From assembly GCA_023386155.1 (NCBI GenBank), contig JAEWKH010000012.1, positions 39,186 to 103,185 on the forward strand: a stretch of DNA of 64,000 nt. Reading direction: 5' to 3'. The notes beneath the pieces were generated by a model. It had not been told where the DNA came from. It was given only the letters and a program-made list of their open reading frames with translations, and searched no databases. Shown here one piece after another: positions 1 to 8,080 of the stretch. Positions within the stretch are counted from its first letter, which is position 1; each line of letters opens with the position of its first letter. This DNA is from Pseudomonadota bacterium (GTDB lineage Bacteria > Pseudomonadota > Alphaproteobacteria > Rhizobiales > Beijerinckiaceae). The position numbers and the translations under genes are program-made.

Positions 1-387
1 GACCCGGCCTCCTGGCAGCCGCGGAGTCCGGAACCCGTCACCATAACGGGCCTCCTGCGCATGTCCGAGCCGGGCGGCGGTTTTCTGCGTGCCAACGACC
101 CTGTATCCGATCGCTGGTATTCCCGCGACGTGTCCGCAATCGCGGCATCGCGCGGCTTGAACAACGTCGCGCCCTACTTCATCGACGCCGAACGCGTGCC
201 AGGCCAGGACGGCCTCCCCGTGGCGGGATTGACGGTGATCTCCTTTTCGAACAACCACCTCGTTTATGCGCTCACCTGGGGCGCTCTGGCGCTGATGGCC
301 GCCGCAGGGGCGATCTTTGTCAACATGGACAAGTTGCGGCCCGACTGGTTCGGGCGGCGCGACTCGGACCTGCGCGAGCCACGATAA
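1..387 (+). CDS. SURF1 family protein, 3' part only
   Basis: The reading frame is open from the first base and has no start in the window, so this is the C-terminal part of a gene that begins upstream. The motif ITGLLRMSEP near the start, then GGGFLRANDP, DRWYSRDV, VAPYFIDAE and the end NNHLVYALTWGALALM are the conserved C-terminal half of SURF1, an inner-membrane factor for cytochrome c oxidase (heme a) assembly. The last hydrophobic stretch is the second of the two membrane helices usual in the family. Upstream genes, normally the cox cluster, are outside the window. Confidence 0.9.
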   Translation, partial: DPASWQPRSPEPVTITGLLRMSEPGGGFLRANDPVSDRWYSRDVSAIAASRGLNNVAPYFIDAERVPGQDGLPVAGLTVISFSNNHLVYALTWGALALMAAAGAIFVNMDKLRPDWFGRRDSDLREPR

Positions 388-467
388 GAATACTGCGGCT
401 CGACGGGTTCCATATTCCTGCGCCGGCACTGAACGGAAGAACCGCCCGGCCTGCAGGAGAGGACCTC

Positions 468-1208
468 TCACTTTGTCGGCTCGGTCCCGGACTGATCGGA
501 CGCAGGAGCCTGGGCCGGGTTGCCCGTCTGGCTGCTCAGGCGCTTACGGAGCTCCTCCGACCGCCTCTGAAGCTCTTCCTGCATCTTCTTCTGCTGCTCG
601 GCCAGGACCTGCGGATCGATGGGCGGCCCATCGAAGGCTTTGGTGAATCCGTCCGTCGGCACGGCGAATGTCACCACCACGCCGGCTTGGTTGCGGGCAC
701 TCACACTCAAGGCCGTGCCCTTCTTGAGGGCCGCGATGAAGTCCTCCTTCACCTCGGCCTCGGCAAAGCAGCCATGCGCGAGGCAAGTGGCGTATCGACC
801 GGCAACCGGCTTGCCCTTGTCCACGGCGATCCGAACGCCAGTGGGCACGAGGAAACCGAGCGGCGTCAGGATCCGGAGGGTCTTCTGGGCAGCCTTGCCC
901 TTGGCGTCGTAGACGGCCACGGCGAAAATCCGCTGCCCCTTATCGGTGACGAAGTCGCGTGTGGTGTAGCAGACTTCCGCTTGCGTCCGCTCATCCTTCC
1001 CGCACACCTTGGTCCAATCCGGCTGGGTAGGTTCCGGCTTCAGCTGGACGGTCATGGACCCGCCATTCTGAGGCTCAGCCGGTTGTGCCTTGGGTGCAGG
1101 CTGCTTGGACTTCGTCCCCTGCCCGGATGTCTGAGCCAGTCCGGACAAGGGACTGAGCGCCAACCCCACTGCGATCACGGAACCTGCAAGGCGGGTGCGG
1201 AATGCCAT
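468..1208 (-). CDS. Invasion-associated locus B (IalB) family secreted protein
   Basis: The product is about 246 residues with a signal peptide (MAFRTRLAGSVIAVGLALS... cleaved near GLAQ), then a Q/P/K-rich linker, an IalB-type beta domain at roughly residues 55-190, and a charged coiled tail rich in E, Q and R. Paired cysteines (KVCG, EVCY, ATCLAHGCF) are typical of the family. The start is placed at the ATG at 1208 because GAGGAG lies about nine bases upstream; the longer frame from 1232 has no such signal. IalB proteins are periplasmic or outer-envelope proteins of alphaproteobacteria, named from Bartonella; their biochemical role is unclear. Confidence 0.85.
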   Translation of the reverse strand: MAFRTRLAGSVIAVGLALSPLSGLAQTSGQGTKSKQPAPKAQPAEPQNGGSMTVQLKPEPTQPDWTKVCGKDERTQAEVCYTTRDFVTDKGQRIFAVAVYDAKGKAAQKTLRILTPLGFLVPTGVRIAVDKGKPVAGRYATCLAHGCFAEAEVKEDFIAALKKGTALSVSARNQAGVVVTFAVPTDGFTKAFDGPPIDPQVLAEQQKKMQEELQRRSEELRKRLSSQTGNPAQAPASDQSGTEPTK

Positions 1209-1445
1209 GTCGGGATTCTCCTCGGGTTGCAATGCGCGGACGTAGAACCGGTATAAGGGTCCTGCTTACTCCAATGTGGCGTTCGTGTTCGAAGCGGTGA
1301 GCTGACGCACTGTTGCCGAATCCGGCTCCCTCGTCATCTGCATTCCGTCTCCGTGCTGGAAGGCATGGAGAGGCTGGCACGTGACAGCCATTCGATACAG
1401 CCCAGGGCGAGCAGGCCGGAGCCGCATGCACGACAGCTCGCCATG

Positions 1446-1943
1446 TCACCGGCACCCTTGGCGCGCTTTCTTCATGGCGACGGTGAAACCCTTAAGAGGA
1501 AAGCTGTAGCTCGTCTTGTTGCCGCGCCGTGAGGTCGCCTCGACGATTGCCATGCGCCCCTTCTCGAGGGCGCCGACGAACTCGGCTTCGCGCTCGGTCC
1601 GGCGCAGCCACGCATAGGTTCCGCGCGGGATCATGGTGAAACGCTCGCCATCCACTGCAATGCTGATCGCCACCGGGGCGAATTCGTAGCCGGTCTGAAG
1701 GCTGGCCTCGGTTCTAACCTTGCCACGATTGAGCCGACGGACGAACAGGCTCACGCGCCCATGATCGAGATGCTCCGGCTTCTTCGATGAAGCGTCGGAA
1801 TGAACATAGCAGATGACGCTCTTGTTCTCGTAGGCTTTCCAGGCGCTCCAGCTGCTGCTTGTTCCGATCACTCGTGGGGTCTGCGCAAGCGCACAGGTGC
1901 TCGAGAGGACAACGATCGCAACAGCCGCGCTTATGCTCTTCAT
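1446..1943 (-). CDS. IalB-like secreted protein
   Basis: A 165-residue protein with a clear signal peptide (MKSISAAVAIVVLSSTCALAQ) and a domain resembling the IalB fold: SVICYVHSD near the start, a central basic strand-rich part, and a final SFPLKGFTVAMKKARQGC. It lacks the linker and long charged tail of its neighbour at 468-1208, so the two look like diverged paralogues. The leader just upstream can fold into a long hairpin containing the ribosome-binding GAGG (see 1947-2004). Envelope localisation is likely; function is unknown. Confidence 0.75.
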   Translation of the reverse strand: MKSISAAVAIVVLSSTCALAQTPRVIGTSSSWSAWKAYENKSVICYVHSDASSKKPEHLDHGRVSLFVRRLNRGKVRTEASLQTGYEFAPVAISIAVDGERFTMIPRGTYAWLRRTEREAEFVGALEKGRMAIVEATSRRGNKTSYSFPLKGFTVAMKKARQGCR

Positions 1944-1946
1944 CTA

Positions 1947-2004
1947 CAGGTAACCTCGCCTTCGCGGTTGGGGAGACCGCAACTTTCCAAGACGAGGTTA
2001 CCTG
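1947..2004 (-). promoter_or_regulatory. Leader hairpin covering the ribosome-binding site of the IalB-like gene
   Basis: CAGGTAACCTCG at 1947-1958 and CGAGGTTACCTG at 1993-2004 form a perfect 12-bp inverted repeat, with a smaller GCGGT/ACCGC repeat nested inside (1964-1968 and 1976-1980). Read on the minus strand, the stem contains the only good Shine-Dalgarno sequence (GAGG) and ends three bases before the ATG at 1943. If the leader is transcribed, the ribosome site would be paired. The half-sites also contain the palindrome GGTAACC, so a protein-binding site is an alternative. Confidence 0.5.
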
Positions 2005-2169
2005 GGAGTTAATGGCATTCCGCCGTCAGTTTCCGAAATCACACACTCGGGAGATTCCGGCAAAACGCGCAAGGATTTACCGAGAGTTCAAGAAATCGTG
2101 ATCGCATTGCTGTCTCACGCTTGGCGATTCCACATTTGCTGGCCGCTGCGGCCATCACCGGCTGGCGAT

Positions 2170-2787
2170 CTATTCAGTGCGCTCACCCTGCGCTGCGACG
2201 ACCCTCGCGGATCGCATCAACGCCTGCAGCGTTTGCGCATGGAGTTCGCCGGTGACGGTGAGACCGGCCACACGTTGAAACTCCTCGATCGCCTGCCGTG
2301 TGGTCGGCCCAACGACGCCGTCGGCTTCCAGCTTCCCGAACCCAAGTTGCGTGAGCGCCTCCTGGGCGGCGACCACATCCTGTTTCGTGGGCAATGGCTT
2401 GACCCCGCGGAGCGCCGGTGCGCTGTCGAGAGCCGGCGGCGCATGGATCCTCTGGAACGTTGCCAGTTGCTCGTGTGCGGCCGCAAGACCTGCCTCAGTC
2501 TCCTGGCCCTTGATCGTAAGGCGCTCGATCTCGGCCTTTGCCGATGCGAGCTGCTCCTGGAGTCTGGAAATCTCCCTAGCCTTATCCTCGTCTTTCCGGC
2601 GTTGGGACAGGAATTGGGACTGATATTCCTGAACTGCTGCCGCTTGTCCGCTCAGCTGCCGCTCGAGCTGCGTGGAAGAGAGAGCCGAATGAATATAGGC
2701 GCCCCATCCAGCGAGGGCAGCGACGACAATGCCGGAGATCATGAGTCGGTTGACGGGAACGCCTCTGCTTTCTGGCATCTGAGTCAC
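2170..2787 (-). CDS. Membrane-anchored coiled-coil protein with peptidoglycan-binding domain
   Basis: A 205-residue protein: one N-terminal membrane segment (about residues 15-33), a long coiled coil rich in Q, E, K and A (about 37-110), and a C-terminal PG_binding_1 domain (about 135-195; AAQEALTQLGFGKLEADGVVGPTTRQAIEEFQ). The GTG start at 2787 is preferred because AAGGA lies five bases upstream; the ATG at 2778 would be too far from it. The layout suggests an inner-membrane anchor reaching the cell wall. No catalytic domain is seen. Confidence 0.8.
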   Translation of the reverse strand: MTQMPESRGVPVNRLMISGIVVAALAGWGAYIHSALSSTQLERQLSGQAAAVQEYQSQFLSQRRKDEDKAREISRLQEQLASAKAEIERLTIKGQETEAGLAAAHEQLATFQRIHAPPALDSAPALRGVKPLPTKQDVVAAQEALTQLGFGKLEADGVVGPTTRQAIEEFQRVAGLTVTGELHAQTLQALMRSARVVAAQGERTE

Positions 2788-3089
2788 GATGATCCTTTCA
2801 ACGTTCAGGTCTGCGCCGGTCAGGTGAGGTTCCAGGGAAAGGTGAACAAGAACATGGTCAAATCATGACCTCGCGGATCGTGCGAGACAGTAGATCCGAT
2901 GTTTCGCACCTGACGATGCGCTTTTCAGAGAGAGGAGAATCGGACCCAAAAAGCGGGTCCACTTTTCGCTTCCGATACTCCAGCTCGGCATTATGGCGAC
3001 GGCCTGTCGACCGACATGTTGGGGCGAGAGCCCGGCACGGGCCTGGCTCTCCTGTGCCTGCTCCAAGCATCGACGTCCGAAATGAAGTT
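2788..3089. other. Intergenic stretch with one palindromic repeat
   Basis: No convincing gene was found here. The only marked structure is the repeat at 2934-2981, listed separately. Short open frames on both strands have poor starts and no recognisable product. Confidence 0.6.
2934..2981. repeat. Short palindromic repeat, copy 1 (GAGCATCGGA family)
   Basis: GGAGAATCGGACC at the left and the imperfect inverse TCCGATACTCC at the right flank an inner AAAAAGCGGGTCCACTTTT core. The same GTGGACC/GGTCCAC plus A/T-run core recurs at 7746-7862, 35974-36152 and 51631-51680. It is intergenic. Confidence 0.65.
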
Positions 3090-3317
3090 TCAGGCTTGTG
3101 CAGAAGACTTCCTGAATCGCTTTGGCGTCTCCTGCGGCTCGTCTTCCCAGCCGATTTCCCTTGGCAGCTTGGAGACGGCAGCTATCGCCTCCTCCAATCC
3201 CGGCACGGCCCGAAGTTGCTCCGCACTGAACTTTTGCGCGATGTCTATCCCATGTGCCCAGAACTGCAGGATCATCATTTCCTCATCCAGGCCCAATATC
3301 CTTCCAGATCTCTTCAT
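3090..3317 (-). CDS. Small protein translationally coupled to luxI
   Basis: A 75-residue acidic-to-neutral protein starting with MKRSGRILGLDEEMMILQFW. Its ATG lies three bases after the luxI stop codon and has no strong ribosome site of its own, which suggests translational coupling and shared regulation with luxI. No signal peptide or membrane segment is visible, and I do not recognise the family. Small antiactivators are encoded next to some quorum-sensing genes, but that is only a contextual possibility. It could also be a non-functional frame. Confidence 0.55.
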   Translation of the reverse strand: MKRSGRILGLDEEMMILQFWAHGIDIAQKFSAEQLRAVPGLEEAIAAVSKLPREIGWEDEPQETPKRFRKSSAQA

Positions 3318-3320
3318 GGC

Positions 3321-3953
3321 TTAACTCGCGAGGCGCCGAGCGTGTCTCTCCGGCTCTGCGAGGACGCGTCGCCGGTCGCCACGCATTTCCTGGAGGCGAG
3401 CCAGGGTCCGATGATCGAATGAAGCGGTGACGGCCACAACGTCTTCGTCACCGACACGCTGCGGCAGCCCGAGCGGCATGACACGGAAGTGAAGCTGCAC
3501 CAGACGCAGAAGCCACAGGGGATTCATCTGGATAATGATCGTATTGACGCCGCTCTCCAGGCCCCATTCCACGATTCCGGAGAGCAGTGCATTGGCGACA
3601 GGGCTCAGTGTGCGCCCGCGCTCGCGATGCGCCGGTTCGACGCAGTATCGGGTCCACTCCCAGATATGCTCGCCAACAGGCGGCGTATCCTCACACAGGT
3701 GCGGCAGGACATCCGAGAGAAGATGAGGGCGTATGGAAGGCAACATGCGCTGATAGCCCAGAACCCTGCCCGCTTCGATGTAGAGCATATGGAGTGCATA
3801 GTCATTGTCGAACTGGTCGATTTCTCGACCATCCGGCTTTGCCAGATCCGTCCACTTCTTCTCGTCGACGAATACGCGATGCCGCAGGCGATACGCCTGG
3901 TCCATCTCATCTTCATAAAGGTACTGGTTATTAGGGGATACGATATGGATCAT
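3321..3953 (-). CDS. LuxI-type acyl-homoserine-lactone synthase
   Basis: The 210-residue product carries the invariant LuxI residues in order: R24, F28, W34, D46, D49, R69, E99 and R102 (family numbering differs by one or two). These bind S-adenosylmethionine and the acyl-ACP in the synthesis of N-acyl-homoserine lactone signals. A strong GGAGGA lies just before the ATG at 3953. It is downstream of and in the same direction as luxR, with a 16-bp palindrome between them. The acyl chain cannot be predicted from sequence by eye. Confidence 0.93.
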   Translation of the reverse strand: MIHIVSPNNQYLYEDEMDQAYRLRHRVFVDEKKWTDLAKPDGREIDQFDNDYALHMLYIEAGRVLGYQRMLPSIRPHLLSDVLPHLCEDTPPVGEHIWEWTRYCVEPAHRERGRTLSPVANALLSGIVEWGLESGVNTIIIQMNPLWLLRLVQLHFRVMPLGLPQRVGDEDVVAVTASFDHRTLARLQEMRGDRRRVLAEPERHARRLAS

Positions 3954-4002
3954 AGGTTCCTCCTTGTGGGCGACATTTAAGCACCGCCGAGGAGGCTCAT
4001 AA

Positions 4003-4018
4003 GTACGCGATCGCGTAC
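4003..4018. promoter_or_regulatory. Candidate lux box upstream of luxI
   Basis: GTACGCGATCGCGTAC is a perfect 16-bp palindrome located in the 68-bp gap between the luxR stop and the luxI start, about 50 bases before the luxI ATG. A TTAAAT sequence lies between it and the start and could serve as a -10 element. Position and symmetry match a LuxR-type operator that drives positive feedback on luxI. Confidence 0.65.
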
Positions 4019-4021
4019 CCC

Positions 4022-4753
4022 CTATTTGATGAGGCCCAAGCGTATTCCTTCCGCTACGGCATGTGCGCGGGTTCGCGTTCCAAGCTTCTCACGTGCCGAG
4101 CGCATATGCTTATCGACGCCGTGTTCCGAAATGCCCATGCGCTCGCCGATCTCCCACTCGGTTTCCCCCTCGGCGGCCCATTGAAGGGCTTCACGCTCCC
4201 GAGGGGTAAGCGTGACATTCTCGCGCTGCGCCGTCTCCCGCAGCAGAATCGAGCGGCCAAGAGAATAGGTCGCCAGAAGCGTCAGCACGCCTCTGTCCTC
4301 AGGCGCCAGCTCCAGCCGCTCGCCGGCAATCGACAATCCCGTAACCTCGCCTTCCAACGTTGTGAGGGGTATCGTGAAGCCTTGGCGAAGCCTGAAATCG
4401 CGAGCCTCTTCCATTACGCGTCGCCCTGCCAGATCCTCTCGGTACAGAGGCTTCAGTTCGCTCCATAGGAAGGGCGCGCTGCTTCTCCTGACGGTCCGTA
4501 TTGCCGGATCCTGGAAAATGTACCCATGGGAGAAATAGCGGCGGCTCCATTCTTCCGGCCAATGGTCGAGGATGATGCTGGAGATCTGGTGCTGCCGGCT
4601 TGCTCCGGGCAGCGGGATGACGCCGGCCAGGATATACTCGGCCCCGTACTGCCGAGCGGTTTCCAACAGCATCCCGCAGACTTCGGACGGTGCCCTGGCG
4701 TGGTCGAGCCTGCGGATGGCTTCAATGGTTCTCTCAAAGACTTTGGACGACAT
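4022..4753 (-). CDS. LuxR-type quorum-sensing transcription activator
   Basis: A 243-residue protein with an N-terminal autoinducer-binding domain (about residues 15-165; WPEEWSRRYF and the conserved D-P in IFQDPAI line the ligand pocket in the family) and a C-terminal LuxR helix-turn-helix (about 178-240; LTPREREALQWAAEGETEWEIGERMGISEHGVDKH). It sits directly upstream of luxI in the same direction, so it is the probable receptor of the LuxI product. AGAAGAG precedes the ATG. Confidence 0.92.
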   Translation of the reverse strand: MSSKVFERTIEAIRRLDHARAPSEVCGMLLETARQYGAEYILAGVIPLPGASRQHQISSIILDHWPEEWSRRYFSHGYIFQDPAIRTVRRSSAPFLWSELKPLYREDLAGRRVMEEARDFRLRQGFTIPLTTLEGEVTGLSIAGERLELAPEDRGVLTLLATYSLGRSILLRETAQRENVTLTPREREALQWAAEGETEWEIGERMGISEHGVDKHMRSAREKLGTRTRAHAVAEGIRLGLIK

Positions 4754-5002
4754 CTCTTCTGCCCCAAAGTATCATGTTACTCTGTTTCGCACCCGTCAAT
4801 CTTACCAATATGATACCAGATGCCCTCCGCTTTGCCCTGCGCGTAGCAGCGATTGGGATTCCTACAGGGCTGAACCCTGTCCGAAAGTGCAGTTTCCATA
4901 AGGCTTCAGCTTTGCAATACTGATGCTTCAGGGGCCCTTGCCGTTCGAGGCAGGCGCTCCGACCAAAATGACCGGGGAAAACCTTCGGCATCGGGGGACA
5001 TC

Positions 5003-5242
5003 ATGAAGAACGCGCCCACTGCGCCCGAGATCGTCGATCCGTATGCGGCGCTCGAAAAAATTCTCAAAGTGGTTGGCCGATCATGGCTGAGCGAGGAATG
5101 GCGGCTTGAGGACATTCGCCTCCTGGCCCAGGAAGCGATCACGGCGCGCGGCAAGAGAGCGAATGGGATAAGGACCCGCTCCGCCTCTCCAGCCCCGGAA
5201 ACGCTTCAGCCCAAGCCCCTCGCAAGCCCCGCTTCCCGCTAA
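5003..5242 (+). CDS. Small hypothetical protein
   Basis: A 79-residue frame that starts MKNAPTAPEIVDPYAALEKIL and ends in a P/A/S-rich tail. GGGGGA lies six bases before the ATG, which is the main support. No domain, signal peptide or membrane segment is recognised. It stands alone between luxR and the protease gene. Confidence 0.4.
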   Translation: MKNAPTAPEIVDPYAALEKILKVVGRSWLSEEWRLEDIRLLAQEAITARGKRANGIRTRSASPAPETLQPKPLASPASR

Positions 5243-5639
5243 GTCGAGCAGGTCTCTTTCTTCATAGGAACCTGACTTCTGGTCGTGGATCCTCCGCGCA
5301 GGCAGGCGCTCTGCTTCATCTTGCGGACGGTGCTGCGCTGCCATGCGGCATGTTGTCGGGAAGGGCAATATCCAGTCGGATCCGCTTTAAGCCCTTCAGA
5401 GATTCCTCTATGCCCCTTGGAGCGATGTGGTTCGCGCGAGCGCAATCGCGCCAGGGACGGCTCCAATGCCATGCGACGATCTGTTGTAACGCCTTATGCG
5501 GAATTACGTTCGGGCGGCGAGCTTAAGCTTTTTGGAAGAGAAGCTCTTTACTCTCCAACACCAGGCCGCATCCCAACTGCCGGCCAGAGCCTGCGCGAAC
5601 CTTCACTGACCAATCTCTGCTCTATCCATTGAATGAATC
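5243..5639. other. Intergenic stretch before the protease gene
   Basis: Nothing convincing is seen in these nearly 400 bases. Open frames exist on both strands, but they have no good ribosome site and no recognisable product. The promoter of the protease gene should lie here. Confidence 0.5.
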
Positions 5640-7319
5640 ATGCCTGCCATCGAGACATACAGCGCAACAGGGAACGCCTACATCGATGCCGTTCTCGGCA
5701 ACATCAAGTGGGCGCCGGGTAGCCTGACCTACAGCTTTCCCGCCAATGCCGTCTCCTATGGCTCGGCCTATGGCGACGGTGAGACAGCCAAGGGATTTGG
5801 TGCGTTCAACAGCACGCAGCAATTCATTGCGCGTTCGGCGCTCAAGCTCTACTCGGCCGTCAGCAATCTGACCTTCCAGGAATGGAGCGACGCGAGCGCG
5901 TCGTCGGCGGATCTGCGTTTCGCACAATCCGACCTGCCCAGCACCGCATGGGCGTATTTCCCGACCACGGATGCGGCGGGTGGCGATGTCTGGGTCAACA
6001 ATTCCAGCCGCATCTATGCCAGCCCGACGAAAGGCAATTACGCTTATTTCACGATCGTCCATGAGATCGGGCACGCCCTCGGGCTCAGGCACTCGCATGA
6101 GGGCAACATGCCGCTCCATCGCGACAGCATGGAATATACCGTGATGAGCTACCGCTCCTATGCGGGCGCCTCGACCGGAGCGGGCTACACCAACGAGACC
6201 TGGGGCTATGCCCAGTCTCTCATGATCTACGACATCGCCGCCATCCAGCACATCTACGGTGCGAACTACGGGACGAACGCCGGCAACACGACGTATTCCT
6301 GGAGCCCGACAACGGGCGAGATGTTCATCGATGGTGTCGGCCAGGGCGCCCCCGGCGGCAATCAGATCCTGCTGACCGTATGGGATGGGGGTGGATCCGA
6401 CACCTACAGCTTCTCCAGCTACACCACCGAACTCTCCATCGATCTCCAACCCGGCGCATGGACGATCACCTCTCAGGAGCAGCGCGCCCAGTTGCGTTGG
6501 GACGACTCGAAGCTTGCAGTCGGCAACATTGCCAATGCTCTTCTCTACCAGGGCAATACGCTCTCCCTCATCGAGAACGCCTCCGGCGGCTCCGCCAGCG
6601 ATGTCATCAAAGGCAACGTAGCCAGCAACACCCTTCGCGGCAATGGCGGCGATGACAAGCTTTATGGCCTGAGCGGCAATGACGTGCTGATCGGCGGGAG
6701 CGGCAGGGACATGCTCAGCGGCGGGGCCGGCAAGGATACCGCAAGCTACACGACCGCGAAGGCGGCCGTGACGGCCGATCTTCAATCCCCGTCAGGCAAT
6801 CGGGGCGAGGCCTCGGGCGATACCTATTCGAGCGTCGAGAGCCTTGTCGGCAGTGCCTATGGCGACACGCTCCGAGGGAATGGCGCATCCAACACGATCA
6901 AGGGTCAAGGCGGCAGGGACACGCTCTACGGGCGCGGCGGGAACGACGTGCTCGAGGGTGGTTCAGGCAGTGACAAGCTCTACGGCCAAGGCGGGAGCGA
7001 CACCCTCATCGGCGGAAGCGGAGCCGATGCATTCATTTTCAAGACGCCGAGCGAATCCCGCGGATCGTCCGTCGACACGATCAAGGACTTCCGTCGCGGC
7101 TCCGATCATATCGACCTGCGTGGCATGGATGCGAATACGAAGGCCGGAGGCGATCAGGCCTTCAGCTTCATCGGAAAGGCCGCATTTCATGGCAAGGCCG
7201 GAGAGCTACGCTTCGCCGACGGCATCGTGTCGGGCAACGTGAACGGCGACAGGTCTGCCGACTTCAAGATCATTGTTGCAGGCCTGACCATGCTGTCCAA
7301 GGGCGACTTCTATTTGTGA
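5640..7319 (+). CDS. Serralysin-like M10 metalloprotease with RTX repeats
   Basis: The 559-residue product has the zinc motif HEIGHALGLRH (H141, E142, H145, H151) and a Met-turn around M169 (VMSYRSY), which define serralysin-type metzincins. Residues about 318-460 hold glycine-rich calcium-binding RTX nonapeptides (GGDDKLYGLSGNDVLIGGSG and similar), followed by an M10 C-terminal secretion-type domain ending FKIIVAGLTMLSKGDFYL. There is no N-terminal signal peptide, as expected for type I secretion. No ABC/HlyD/TolC secretion genes or inhibitor gene are adjacent. The start has no clear Shine-Dalgarno sequence. Confidence 0.92.
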   Translation: MPAIETYSATGNAYIDAVLGNIKWAPGSLTYSFPANAVSYGSAYGDGETAKGFGAFNSTQQFIARSALKLYSAVSNLTFQEWSDASASSADLRFAQSDLPSTAWAYFPTTDAAGGDVWVNNSSRIYASPTKGNYAYFTIVHEIGHALGLRHSHEGNMPLHRDSMEYTVMSYRSYAGASTGAGYTNETWGYAQSLMIYDIAAIQHIYGANYGTNAGNTTYSWSPTTGEMFIDGVGQGAPGGNQILLTVWDGGGSDTYSFSSYTTELSIDLQPGAWTITSQEQRAQLRWDDSKLAVGNIANALLYQGNTLSLIENASGGSASDVIKGNVASNTLRGNGGDDKLYGLSGNDVLIGGSGRDMLSGGAGKDTASYTTAKAAVTADLQSPSGNRGEASGDTYSSVESLVGSAYGDTLRGNGASNTIKGQGGRDTLYGRGGNDVLEGGSGSDKLYGQGGSDTLIGGSGADAFIFKTPSESRGSSVDTIKDFRRGSDHIDLRGMDANTKAGGDQAFSFIGKAAFHGKAGELRFADGIVSGNVNGDRSADFKIIVAGLTMLSKGDFYL

Positions 7320-7429
7320 TCAGGTGTTTGTGATCGCCCCCCGGGCGGGCCGGGGTTGCCTGCCGGCAGGCGATGATGCGAGGAGGATGCGGATCATCCG
7401 CCGAACAGATTCGACCTCGGGAGTCGCGA

Positions 7430-7741
7430 ATGAAAACATCCATCGCCGCCTGTCTTGCCTTGTTCGTCGGTTCCGCCCTCCCGACTTTTGCCCTCGCGGC
7501 CGACAGCAGGCAGCCTCTGGCCGAAACGAATCTCGCTACACCCTTTCACACGGATGAGCGCACCTATTTCCGTGAGCACCGGCTGCGGGCCTATGAAAGG
7601 ACCCGGGCAGACACCCGCCAGGGTGCCACCTGCGTAACGCCGAAGGGCGTCTGCTGGATTGCGGAGCCCCTGTCCAGCGGCAATGACTGCTCCTGCGAGA
7701 ACCGTCGTCTCGGAACTGTCCACGGCACAATCGGCGGCTGA
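7430..7741 (+). CDS. Small secreted cysteine-containing protein
   Basis: From the ATG at 7430 the product is 103 residues with a signal peptide (MKTSIAACLALFVGSALPTFALA) and a C-terminal half with four cysteines (ATCVTPKGVCW and NDCSCEN) that could form two disulfides. The upstream extension to 7373 would destroy the signal peptide, so the later start is chosen. I do not recognise the family. Confidence 0.6.
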   Translation: MKTSIAACLALFVGSALPTFALAADSRQPLAETNLATPFHTDERTYFREHRLRAYERTRADTRQGATCVTPKGVCWIAEPLSSGNDCSCENRRLGTVHGTIGG

Positions 7742-7745
7742 CGGC

Positions 7746-7862
7746 TAGCGCATCGTGCGAAAAAGTGGATCCGGTTTTTCGCGAAGAACGATGCGCTATC
7801 CAAAGAGTGGAGCTTCGGATCGAACCCAAAAGTGGTGTCCACTTTTCACGTCCGATGCTCTA
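7746..7862. repeat. Two adjacent palindromic repeats (GCGCATCGT / GAGCATCGGA family)
   Basis: The first unit, 7746-7798, begins TA-GCGCATCGT and ends ACGATGCGC-TA, so perfect 9-bp inverted ends are flanked by TA on both sides; its core is GTGCGAAAAAGTGGATCC. The second unit, about 7810-7862, begins GGAGCTTCGGAT and ends GTCCGATGCTC followed by TA. TA flanks resemble the target duplication made by IS630/Tc1-type elements. Confidence 0.75.
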
Positions 7863-7940
7863 ATGATCCGTTAACCATCTGGACGGCGGCAAGCTGAGGC
7901 ATTATCCATCCTAAAACCTTTCGGCTTTTGAGGAAGCGCG

Positions 7941-8060
7941 ATGGATAGAACCGAAAAACGTCACCCGGCCAACGACGCTCTGGCTTATCTCATGAACCTG
8001 ATCGCGATCGCGTTCAGCTTCAGCTGCCTTTGGATTGTGGCATCCGCAGCCAAGATGTAA
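7941..8060 (+). CDS. 39-residue single-pass membrane microprotein
   Basis: ATG at 7941 opens a 39-codon frame ending TAA at 8058-8060. The product starts MDRTEKRHPANDALAYLMNL and continues into one hydrophobic helix rich in I, A, F, S and W before ending SAAKM. GAGGAA lies six bases before the start. The charged N terminus followed by one membrane helix is typical of small bacterial membrane proteins. Function is unknown. Confidence 0.5.
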   Translation: MDRTEKRHPANDALAYLMNLIAIAFSFSCLWIVASAAKM

Positions 8061-8080
8061 CTCGATATCAACCCGATCTT

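Noticed and set aside
5285..5632. 115-codon open frame before the protease gene
   Set aside because: No ribosome site, no domain and a composition unlike the real proteins here.
5622..6785. Long open frame opposite the RTX protease gene
   Set aside because: It is fully antisense to a gene with clear zinc-protease and RTX motifs, and its translation has no recognisable domain. High-GC codon bias produces such frames.
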